64,000 bases of DNA from Aedes albopictus (Eukaryota; Arthropoda; Insecta; Diptera; Culicidae), in the NCBI RefSeq assembly GCF_035046485.1, contig NC_085136.1, forward strand, positions 299,738,778-299,802,777, read 5' to 3'. How positions within the stretch are numbered: position 1 is the stretch's first letter; the number at the start of each line of letters is the position of its first letter. A program made the position numbers and the translations under genes. Shown piece after piece: positions 42,796 through 52,183 of this stretch. The notes beneath the pieces were generated by a model. The model ran no database searches. It worked only from the letters and a program-made list of their open reading frames with translations, and had not been told where the DNA came from.

Positions 42796-44037
42796 ATTGT
42801 CCACTTAGAATCCGGACGCATGGCATATTTTCTAGGGGCGCTCTCAATGATCACAATCTTTATTTTTTTACAGCAGTCTGATTCTACACTAGTCCTCTTT
42901 TAACGGTGAAAATTTCATCGATTTTCTTGCAACGAGTGAAAAGTTATTTCAGATTGAAGACAAGAGAAGGAAAAAAATCTTGCACAAACACGTTGAAAAT
43001 TTAGCGTGGTCAGGTACGGCAGTCGCAAAAAATGTTAATATCTCCAAAACCATTATGTGTTTTGTGCACAGATGTTGTTAATCATGGCATAAAGAAGTAT
43101 CTCAGAAGATTAAAGCATGGGTTCATTGATTAATCTGCTTGGAATTCGAAGATTTGGCAAGAAGTACGAAATCTGGGCATCGTTTTTTAAAATCAAGATG
43201 ATGAGAGCAAGTTTATACAAGGATGACAGCGTCAATAACCGCGTGCTCCTTTTCAAAAACGCACACAAGGGATCTATAGAGGTTTTACCTATTTTGATTT
43301 TTCGGCCCATATAGCCGAGGCGGTAAACGCACGGGTATTCAGCATGACCATGCTGAGGGTGACGGGTTCGATTCCCGGTCGGTCCAGGATCTTTTCGTAA
43401 AGGAAATTTCCTTGACTTCCTTGGGCATAGAGTATCTTCGTGCCTGCCACACGATATACACATGCAAAATGGTCATTGGCAGAGGAAGCTCTCAGTTAAT
43501 AACTGTGGAAGTGCTCATAGAACACTAAGCTGAGAAGCAGGCTTTGTCCCAGTGAGGACGTTACGCCAAGGAGAGAGAGAGACCTATTTTGATGATTTGT
43601 CACGGCAGCTGGAGCCGTTCAGTGGTTTCGTCATAGATGGGTAGTATTTATCAACGAAAAAACACTCAAATTTCGCGTTCACTCTATTCACCAAATTGCC
43701 TCTCATTTCGCAAGAAGAAAAACTTTTTGAATTTTTTCTTCGGAATCCTTATCAGACTAATCAAGGTACTCAGGAAATTGCATAGACGACCTGATTGTTG
43801 GACTAACATGCCGATGGGGTTGATTCTAAAATTAATCACCGTTGTGCAGATTTTTGAGGAAGTTAACACGGAAAAAGTGAAAAAATGTATTTGAAATAAA
43901 AATAAATAATTTCAATGTAATTTTTCCATGAAACTACAATAAATAATCTTTGTTTTGAGGGCTTCACCTTTTATGTTTGTTATTCCATCCCTGAGATATA
44001 CGTGATTTTGTCCGTCCGGATTCTAAGTGGACAATGC
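42796..44037 (+). pseudogene. Dead Tc1/mariner-like element with 24-bp inverted ends
   Basis: CATTGTCCACTTAGAATCC and adjoining bases at the left are matched in inverse at the right end (44013-44037). Around 42975-43050 the plus strand reads LAWSGTAVAKNVNISKT, in the style of the N-terminal helix-turn-helix of IS630/Tc1/mariner transposases. Stops and frameshifts follow and no catalytic triad could be found. A Feilai SINE splits it at 43299-43581. It lies within the 152-bp repeats of the composite element. No convincing TA duplication was found, so the family call is tentative. Confidence 0.55.
43299..43581 (+). mobile_element. Feilai-type tRNA-derived SINE, 283 bp
   Basis: It is flanked by the 12-bp duplication ACCTATTTTGAT (43287-43298 and 43582-43593). 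The tRNA-like head has an A-box-like TAGCCGAGGCGGTAAACGC and the B box GGGTTCGATTCCC at 43364-43376. The body contains GAGGAAGCTCTCAGTTAATA, GTGCTCATAGAACACTAAGC and GACGTTACGCCAAG, which I recognise as the Aedes Feilai family, and it ends in (GA)n. It would be transcribed by RNA polymerase III and copied by the machinery of another retrotransposon. Confidence 0.9.
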
Positions 44038-45146
44038 CATAGACGCAAGCCATATCAGTGTGTTACGGAACCGATTGCGGGTGTCCCACCAGAAATGGTC
44101 AAATGTAAAAGAGAACCAATATATGCGACATATTAATGACTTATTCAGTAACAAGATAAACGGTTAATCAACAAAAAATCTCAGACCATATTTGGGAGAA
44201 CCGGTAGTGTTCCAGATCTGGTGACAAGACGAGTAACGCGTCGGAAGTGGTAAAATATAGAAGGGAACTAAACCATAGCGGCGTTTTTGATAATCTGATG
44301 AACGGTCAACAAGATAATAGTCTCAGGCCACATGTAGAGCTTGTAATAATATTCCGGAATCGGTTGTGGACGTTTCATCGGAAGTGATTTAATAGAAGTG
44401 AACCAAAATCACGCATGCGATACATAAAATCGCGGCTTTTTCAAAAATTTGCCGAGCGGTTAGCAAGAAAATAACTTCAGATCACATTAATTTTCGGCTT
44501 TTCAGGTAACCCGATGAACAGTTGACAAAAACATCGTCTCAGACCATATTTGAGACAACCGGAATTGGTTGCAGGTGTCCCGCCGGAAGTGGTCAAACGC
44601 AAAATTTAACAAAACCCATGCAAGCTGCACATCAAATAGCGGAATTATAAAGGTGAAAAAAAAAATAAAAGTCAAAGCGATAAATCAAATTGTGGGTTTT
44701 TTGATAGCATGTAAACGTTGGGTAAGATTATAAGATTATATATGCAAGAGAACAAAATCGTGACCAAAGCGATCTCTTCAAATCATATCATTTCAGATTC
44801 CTGCGGTGTAAATGTATAGTAGGATGGATCAACGCTTTATGGAAAAAAATATAATTTAATCGCATCAACACCTTATACAGTTTTTCAATCTCCAATGCTG
44901 CAATCTCCTTATGCTTCTAAAATTAATGCTCACAATTTGGATGCGACTGGTTGAGCCCTCACTTTTTTTTATTGCGATTGAAATTTGAATGGCAATGAAA
45001 TTCAAGAATTTGAATGCATTTTTCTCGAAGGAAGGTCAAATTTTACATGAATCATGTTATCAATGAAAATAAAATATAGCCTAAAGTGTGCTGAAATAAA
45101 CATTGGCGAAGATCACAAAGTGATCTGTGATTGTGAATAAAGTTAA

Positions 45147-45229
45147 CCTTCTTCATGCATTAGCTGACGCTCACCCCGCTACCGTAGTGGATGGAATGGG
45201 GTCATAATGACCCCAATATACGACTAGGG
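45147..45229. mobile_element. 83-bp TTAA-flanked MITE
   Basis: TTAA lies at 45143-45146 and 45230-45233. It begins CCTTCTTCATGCATTAGC and ends CGACTAGGG. The internal palindrome GGGTCATAATGACCC lies at 45199-45213. Confidence 0.7.
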
Positions 45230-45490
45230 TTAAGGTGGTCAAGCAGTCAGCTGAGAGGTCTGATATTTTTCAGCTCTGTTTTGCTGTTGAACATAACATC
45301 GGAATATATATCATCTATAAGTTTCGAAAATAGATGATGGCTTTGTTAAAATTGTTGCTTTTCTATATGAAGTGTTTTCAGGATTCAGGAACATTTTGGC
45401 TAACGTCGACGAAAAGTTTATGAGTACATATTCGACGAGAAAGGCTCTATCACCACTAGGTGGATTAATCTGGGTTTTTTTATAATGATA

Positions 45491-45679
45491 GGGTCTTGTA
45501 TCATTTGGGAAGGTGTACCTATTTTGGGCACTTGCCGCTATAACTAAGTCAATTTCAAACGGATTGTTTTGAATTTTTGTACAGAGTTGGGCACGTACAG
45601 TATCTAACTCTACAAAAAAAAACTCAAATCAATCGGTTCGAAATTGACTTAATTATAGCGGCAAGTTAGTACAAGACCC
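45491..45679. mobile_element. Inverted-repeat MITE, 189 bp
   Basis: The ends GGGTCTTGTA are inverted (TACAAGACCC), and the subterminal segments CGCTATAACTAAGTCAATTT and AAATTGACTTAATTATAGCG also pair. The TSD is unclear. Confidence 0.65.
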
Positions 45680-45800
45680 AATATAACTAACTAAAAATTA
45701 CTAAAATCTCAATGGCAGGACGTTTAATGAAATATTTTGTTTATTCGGTAATGAATGGCATTACCTTATTTAGAGCAACTAAAATGCCGTACCATTTATT

Positions 45801-45873
45801 GGTTCGGTAGCTTGGTTGGTAAAGCACTTGACTAGCGTGTAAGGGTCGTGAGTTCAAACCTCATCTGTGCTGT
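45801..45873 (+). other. tRNA-like sequence (pseudo-tRNA or SINE head)
   Basis: A-box-like TAGCTTGGTTGGTAAAGC and B-box-like GAGTTCAAACCTC are about 25 bases apart, as in a tRNA. The anticodon stem and acceptor ends do not pair cleanly, so I do not call it a functional tRNA. Confidence 0.4.
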
Positions 45874-46504
45874 GGATTTTCCCCTAATTTAACCTATACT
45901 TTATCCTTTTTTGCATATGTACGTTGATTTAAATGAAAAATATAACTTCTGAAAACTGTCAAGTTTGTATCAGGCAAAACCGCATCACCACGTACTGTGC
46001 CACCGAGTTCCTCACTTCACACTATCCAAAGGTCCCGACGAATCGCGTGTGTTCTCAAAGTAGGTATATATACATCGCTGTGCATCCCATAATAACGCAA
46101 ACCGTCTTTGTTTGGCCACGTCTTGTTCCACACTTTTCTCGTTTCGAATTTTATAGTTATTATCCGCCATCCACCAAAAACGATGTGCGCGTAAAAGAGC
46201 ATTCTCGCTGACGACTCCGTGCTGCGATGCACTGGTACCTGACTGTCTGGTCAGTCCAACTGTCTGGGTGTTGCCCGAGGGGTATGATTAAATCTGGAAC
46301 AGGGTTTCCGTGGATGGTGGGAGTTGTGAAAATTTGTTTGAAATAGTAGTTGGATGGAATAATGAGTATTGTGAGCTTTTTTCTCTGTAAGTTACTCAAC
46401 GTTGAACAATTCATCATTGAAATCATCGTCATCATCAAACATTTGAAAGCAGTTTTTTCCTTCAAAACAAAAGTCTTTGCTATGAAAATATATTCACTGT
46501 ACTC
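45874..46504. other. Unassigned DNA
   Basis: Two overlapping opposite-strand frames (45933-46211 plus, 46160-46465 minus) show no motif that I recognise. Near 46440-46500 a diverged outer copy of the palindrome arms occurs (AAGCAGTTTTTTCCTT, ATGAAAATATATTCACTG). Confidence 0.4.
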
Positions 46505-46756
46505 CGCATGAGAAATAGAATGCAGTGAATATATTTTTATGGTCGATGTTTTGATTTACAGCGAGAAAACTGCTTTTTATTTTCCGAAAAATGATGACGA
46601 ATGCTTGAGCCTTAAGTGTAGAATTAGCTTTTGCTAATTCTACACTTAAGGCTCAAGCATTCGTCATCATTTTTCGGAAAATAAAAAGCAGTTTTCTCGC
46701 TGTAAATCAAAACATCGACCATAAAAATATATTCACTGCATTCTATTTCTCATGCG
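46505..46756. repeat. Perfect palindrome, 124-bp arms with a TTTT loop
   Basis: Bases 46505-46628 are the exact inverse of 46633-46756, separated only by TTTT. The arms include AGAAATAGAATGCAGTGAAT, GGTCGATGTTTTGATTTACA and GCCTTAAGTGTAGAATTAGC. No flanking duplication is evident. An imperfect further copy of an arm precedes it. There is no coding capacity. Confidence 0.92.
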
Positions 46757-48261
46757 TGTATTAACCTTTTGGTTAAAATACACGTTAATAAAAACAAAAA
46801 CATAAATTTGTAAGTTACAATTCTTTGACAAATGTTTCAAGTACATTAGTTTCTGAAGATCTAAGACACCTTTCCCACTATGTCTTAACGTGTCAATATA
46901 TAGTATATGAATATACAATTTGTTTTATTTTTAATCACGGTTAAAGTACAGATATCAATGATTGTGTTGGAAACAAATCAATAATTGACAAACGACTAAA
47001 ACGGTTTTTAAAGAAACCATACAATTAATAAAACGTACAAAAGGTACCAATAGGAAAACTCAGTAGAAGAAATGACAAAAAAGTTTGTACTCAAGCATGT
47101 ACAATACATGAATTCAAAAGAAGTGAAGATGGGGTACAATACCAACATTCGAGCTGACATCAAACACAAAAAAAAGGAATGAACGAAATACTCCCGAAGA
47201 ATCGTTAAATCTACATCACTTTTACGGCTGTTCGATACACTCGGTGACTTCCAATGTTCCACGGTAGGTAGGTGCATATAATAAGTGGATGCATGAGGTA
47301 TGGGGTTCGTCGCTTGCCACCTCGTCGTTCCCTTACGACCATCCCCCATCATCATCATCGTCGTCATCATCATTCGTCATCCAACTCGTTCGAGAGCTGT
47401 CTTCGGGATGGTCGGCCAGCCGGCGAAAAGCCCCAAAATGCCGCACTTTATTATTGGTTTTCTGATTTCGTACAGGCACTCACTCGGCTTATGATGATCA
47501 GAAACCCCGATGAAGCACGAAACACAAATTCAGCAGAAGCCCAAAATTTCTGAACGAGCGCACGATCTGTGTCCGGCTCGATTCTGCCGTGTGTCGGTCA
47601 GGCCCAAACGATTGTAAATCCGAACCAGTGACCGAACCAGAGAGCGAGGAGTGAAAATGGCCAAAAACACATATATTTCATCCGTAATAAAAGGTGTGAT
47701 GACTTTAAAATACAAATTTTCACAGCATGGGACCCTGGCGGGTCTTTTCTGGGCCGAATGAGCTATGGGCCGGTCGGGGGATGGTGATCGCATGGGGTGT
47801 TCGTTCGAGTGACGGCTCGGCGGCACTGGCTAGCTGGCAGTCGGTATCTTTGATTTGAGTACGAACGACGACGGGCTTTCAGTTCAGGCCGAGGTGCTTT
47901 CAGATGGAAATTTTCTGTGCCAAAGGATTCCGACATTAGGTAAAGTGTGTACAAGCGGTTAAAGATTAGGTCGATTAGGAAACGGTGGGCTACCGGACTC
48001 GCGGTCGACTGAGATGTCCAGGGCTCAACTGAGTTGGACGCTATCTAGCGTTGTAATCTTAATAGTGTTAGATTGGACACGTTGAAAGTTGTGTTTCAAT
48101 CGTTGTGTAACCTTTTAAAATCTTCCAACATGGGATACCAATTATCAGTGGAAACACGTTGGGGTGTGTAGGTTTGATCTTCACTACTGTCCCGGATTTT
48201 AAAAATCCATATAAAGTAAATTCTGAACACTTTTTACGTTTATTTTATGGGTCGTTTTAAC
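46757..48261. other. Intergenic DNA, possibly single-copy
   Basis: CATCATCATC/GTCGTC tracts (47345-47385) and mixed base composition, but no element ends. Short overlapping frames (47008-47373, 47530-47826 and others) lack recognised motifs. Confidence 0.35.
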
Positions 48262-48437
48262 TTTTTTTAACTGTATTAACGAGATTTTTAGCCCTAGGCT
48301 AGTGCATCTCGGGACCCACGCTTTACTTCCCTTCCGAAGGAAAAACTCACATTTTGCGAGTTTGTCGGGAGTGGGATTCGATCTCAGGTCCTCGGCGTGA
48401 TAGTCAAGTGTTCTAACCATCACACCAGGTTCGCTCC
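48262..48437 (-). mobile_element. tRNA-derived SINE (same family as 35156-35314)
   Basis: In minus orientation it carries the head with the B-box-like GAGATCGAATCCC (48373-48385), GGTTAGAACACTTGACTATC, and the body with CCTTCGGAAGGGAAGTAAAG. The A-rich tail appears as a T run at 48262-48268. TTTAACT occurs on both sides and may be the TSD. Confidence 0.78.
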
Positions 48438-48514
48438 ACTCGGTTTAACTTGATCGGTGATCGTGCGATAATTCAGCAAGACTCCGAGTTTAGAACTAAG
48501 GAATCGATGAGCCA

Positions 48515-48752
48515 GAAGAGAAGAGGAGAGAAGAGAAGAGAAGAGAAGAGAAGAGAAGAGAAGAGAAGAGAAGAGAAGAGAAGAGAAGAGAAGAGAAGAG
48601 AAGAGAAGAGAAGAGAAGAGAAGAGAAGAGAAGAGAGAAGAGAAGAGAAGAGAAGAGAAGAGAAGAGAAGAGAAGAGATGAGAAGAGAAGAGAAGAGAAG
48701 AGAAGAGAAGAGAATAGATTAGAAGAGAAGAGAAGAGAAGAGAAGAGAAGAG
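48515..48752. repeat. (GAGAA)n microsatellite, left part
   Basis: About 48 nearly uninterrupted copies of the pentamer AGAAG/GAGAA. The array continues at 54847-54917 on the other side of the inserted element. The frames EEKRREEKRR and LLFSSLLFSS are by-products. Confidence 0.95.
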
Positions 48753-49427
48753 TAGACCTGTGCACCGCCGCGCCACGCCACCGACACTTTTTGTCCCACG
48801 TCGACGCCGACCAAGGTATCGGCGGCGCTCCATACGCCGCTGTTTTTCACGCCGCCGGTTTTCATTTTTCGCGCCGGTTATCAGTGCACAAACAAAATTA
48901 AGTTTACATAAAGTTGAGATAAACAAAATCTCACGATCACCATCATAAATGACTGACTACAATAAGGGCCTAAACTACATAGACTTTTAGGGAGGATTCT
49001 TCCAGAAGATTCAGTGATGCCTCCAGGAGATCCACCTGGGATTCCTCCAGAAAATTCTTCAGGGATTTCCCCAAGAGTTCTATCATTGATTTTTTTTTCA
49101 GTAGATCTCTCAGGATTTCGACAGGGAAAACTCCAGGAGTTCCTTCAAAAATTCTTTCGGGAGGATTCATGGATGCCTCCTAGAGATTCAACAGAGATTC
49201 ATCCCGAAAATCTGTCAGGGATTCTCATAGGAAGTCCTTCAGAGATTAGTCTGAAAGTTTCTTCTTGAATTCCTTCTGAAGTTCCTTCAAGAATTCATAC
49301 TGGAGTTTCTTCAGGAACTAGTCCAGGAGTTTCCTCAGAGATTCCTCTGGGATATCTTTCAGAAATTCTTCTAGAATTTCAACAAGGGATTCCTCTTGAC
49401 GCTCTGTAGGGATTGCTCAAGAAGATC

Positions 49428-51214
49428 CCAGGTAACAATTTGATATTGATTAAGCGCTTCTCTAACTTATGCTAATCAACCTTAATTTGAACACAAGCTG
49501 TGCAAAAGAACTGTAAACATTTGTTCAGCTCTTAAACACCCAATTTTGGTGATTTTATCCAGCCATAAGTTGATTTGAGCTCTCCATGAAGCTGAATTAA
49601 GGTTGAAGAAGTGCTTATATCCGAGCGAAGAACGCTTTTCAGCCTTTATCCAGCAATTATTCAACAAATGGGAATGATTTATGATTCTATTTATAGAACA
49701 GACAATGATCAGGTGAAGCTTTAGAGTCGCTTAATCATCTTTAGTTCAGCAATTAATCATCACTTCTGCCAAAAATACCAAAAAAAAATCAGAATTAGTC
49801 CCACAGAATTTAAGCCAGAATTGTCAGGACTCTTGGTCTAGATGTAGAATAGTAATTCATAGTTGCTGAAATTGAAATATATAAATGATGATTTTAATTG
49901 AGAATCGAACTTCGGTGCATTGATTCATAGTCACTTACCTTAGCATCTGCTCCACCTGAAATGGTACGAGCTTAGTGATTTGTGAAAGAACAAGCTAGAT
50001 ACCGTCGTGTCTGAATAAAGGTTGAACAATTATGAACAAAGGCTGTGTTGAGGTTGAATAAGCGATGAAAGTGCTTTGTTACGAATGCATGGATTAGCTG
50101 TCAAAACATCATTGTTTTGTTTACAGTTCAGTTCTTGGTTTGGTTATCGTAAAACACCGCTGCAGTCAGAGAAATGAACAGAAATACAGCTAAATATTCA
50201 TAACTAATATTCCACGGTGTGGATAACAAGAGTCTGCTATCTGTTTTTAGAGAACGCTGATTATTTCGCCGTTGTCGAAACGTTGGGTCAACGGAAGCGT
50301 CTTGATGTGGCCAGACAAAAGTACCGCAACGCTTATCAAAGATCGGTCGTCAGTCCGTCTTCAAAATGGTACAGTTTTTCAGACAAACCTCCAAGCCTTG
50401 ATACTAGTATCTTCCACCTGGAATGTCCTTGATGAAATTGCTCGTGTTCTAAGGCGTGGCCAGTAATGTTCGTGGATCGGAAGGCAGACCATTATCTCGA
50501 TATTGGTGTTTTATAAGCCATAAGAGATCTTTTAAGGCTTGATGCCTTATGTTATGTTCAATTGCCCATTTCCATAATGATTCTCTTGGTTCTTCATTGT
50601 AGAGGTTTGCTTCACAGTCGAGCGCCTCTGCCATACGATCGATTTCCTCTTCCGCCGGTTCATAAGATAGTGAATCACTTATACCGTCACCTTCAATACC
50701 ATAGATTACCTTTCGATAGTGTAACTTCTGCAGCAGGTTCGCAATCTATCGTTCGGTGATCGAAGACGACAAAATCCCTTTCTTTATTTTCAGAAAATAA
50801 GGCCTTCAACACATTTTCACATTTCTCACGTCTTTTTTTTTCAAATTGCGGAAATAAGTACCATTCCTTTTGAATGTTATTTTAGTTTTACAATCCATAT
50901 TTGTGAATTATTATGGTCCGCACAACTTTCTCACTGATAGTTTGTTATTATCATTAAAGGCTGAATAAAAGAGTCCTAGCGCATAACTTTCAATATTGTA
51001 GAAAGGCTGGATAAATGGATATAGAGAAGTTGGATAATCTTCTATCGAATATCATATTCAGCATACGATGATAAGCTGAACAAAAGATACTTTGTAAACT
51101 CAACAAGCTACTTTTCAACTAGATGTTCAGCTTACGGCTTATTCAGCTAATGGCACCATTAACCAACCATTGTTCAGCTTTGACTCTCACTGTTCAGCTA
51201 CCATTGTTATTTGG
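49428..51214. mobile_element. 1.8-kb inverted-repeat element nested in copy 2
   Basis: The ends CCAGGTAACAAT and, inverted at the right, CCAAATAACAAT are flanked by GATC on both sides (49424-49427 and 51215-51218). TTCAGCT/AGCTGAAC words are frequent near both ends. A tRNA-like segment lies on the minus strand near 49960-49890. The interior holds a protein relic on the minus strand (50450-50760). The superfamily is not assigned. Confidence 0.65.
50450..50760 (-). pseudogene. Relic of an uncharacterised insect-transposon protein
   Basis: The frame reads ESLWKWAIEHNIRHQALKDL, then GLPSDPRTLLATP. The pattern of a WA-x-HNI-x-H helix followed by LP-x-D-x-RTLL-x-TP recalls uncharacterised proteins encoded by transposon copies in ants and other insects. 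This is a memory-based family impression that I cannot check. Upstream codons to about 50760 are open (acidic, EPAEEEIDRM). Downstream of 50450 another frame has a possible continuation, with stops from about 50340. It is most likely a remnant of the nested element's own protein. Confidence 0.45.
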
Positions 51215-51940
51215 GATCCTTCAGGGATCACTCCGGGAGTTTTATGAAGGGTTCCAACGGGAATTCCTTCTAACATCCCTCCTGAAATTTGTTCAAGATT
51301 CCCTCCTGAAGTTCCATCGGGGATTCCTCTTGGCATTATTTCGGGATGCCTCGTGAAAATTTTTCAGAGATTCTTTCAGGAGTTCTTTCAAGGATTGCTC
51401 CAGAAGTTCCTTCGGTGATCTCTCCAGGAGTTCGCTAAGGGATCGCCCCAATAGCTCTAGTAGGATTCAGAGATGCCTCCGGGTGTTCATTAGGAATTCC
51501 TTCAGAAGTTCCCTAAGCTATTTTAACAGGAGTTCGTTCAGAAATTCTTCCAGAAGTTCCTTTAAAGATTCTTCGGGAGTATTCATAAATGCAACCCGGA
51601 GATTCATCAAGAATCCCATGAGAAGTTTCTTCAGGAATTCTTGCAGTAGGTCTTTAGAAATTAGTCCAGTCCTGCAGGGATTCCTTCTGAAATTCCTTAA
51701 GAAATTCCCACAGGAGTTCTTATAGAAATTAGTCCAGGAGTTCCATTAGGGATTCCTCCAGGAGTTGCAGGGGTTCTTGCAGATGTTTCTTCAGAGACCC
51801 CTCCTGAATTTCTTCAGGGATTCCTACAGAAGTTCCTTCAGAAATCTCTACAGAAGTTACTTCAAAGAATTTTATAGGAAGATCCAAGTATACCTCCAGG
51901 AAAATTCAGGGACTCCCAGAAGTTTATTCAAGGATTTTTA

Positions 51941-52072
51941 TAGGGTAAAACCTCTAGACTTTGCACACCCCTAAAAATTTGCTCTAATCTTCGCCACTTT
52001 ATACATAAAAATGGAGTTTGTATGGACGGGGTGAAGACAAGAGCAGTGGCGAAGTCTAGTGCTTTTACCCTA
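51941..52072. mobile_element. TA-flanked MITE, 132 bp
   Basis: The inverted ends TAGGGTAAAA/TTTTACCCTA lie between TA dinucleotides (51939-51940 and 52073-52074). CTCTAGACTTTGC and GCGAAGTCTAGTG pair just inside. It sits within the 24-bp repeats. Confidence 0.72.
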
Positions 52073-52100
52073 TAAGAGTTTCTTCCAAGATTTCTTCAGG

Positions 52101-52183
52101 TTCTTCCTTCGGAAGGGAAATAAAACGTGGGTCCCGAGATGAACTAGCCTAGGGCTAAAAATCTCGTTAATACAGATAAAAAA
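52101..52183 (+). mobile_element. 5'-truncated SINE with 13-bp TSDs
   Basis: Only the 3' part of the family seen at 35156 is present (TTCTTCCTTCGGAAGGG to the A tail). The duplication AGATTTCTTCAGG lies at about 52088-52100 and directly after the tail. Confidence 0.82.

Larger units (their letters stand above)
41629..45470. mobile_element. Composite repeat element with (GT)n and about 152-bp repeats
   Basis: It begins TTGCCTTTCTCGTACACTAA and ends near 45435-45470 with ACGAGAAAGGCTC, an inverted match to the CTTTCTCG end. After a (GT)n run (about 41761-41810) and a segment around CCGTTTCGGAGTTATGGCC come about 152-bp repeats. The units contain CAGTCTCAGACCATAT, GAACCGGTTGTGTTCC and GGAAGTGGCCAAATATAAAA, from 41930 to 42790 and again at 44040-44640. 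The gap between is a separate insertion (42796-44037). No transposase was seen. The boundaries are approximate, and I did not identify a TSD. Confidence 0.55.

Noticed and set aside
43307..43380. Functional tRNA gene
   Set aside because: The A and B boxes belong to the head of the Feilai SINE, which continues into the SINE body.
45801..45873. Functional tRNA gene
   Set aside because: Acceptor and anticodon stems do not pair properly, so it is listed only as tRNA-like.
48450..48926. Long frames EEKRREEKRR (plus) and LLFSSLLFSS (minus)
   Set aside because: They are translations of the (GAGAA)n microsatellite.
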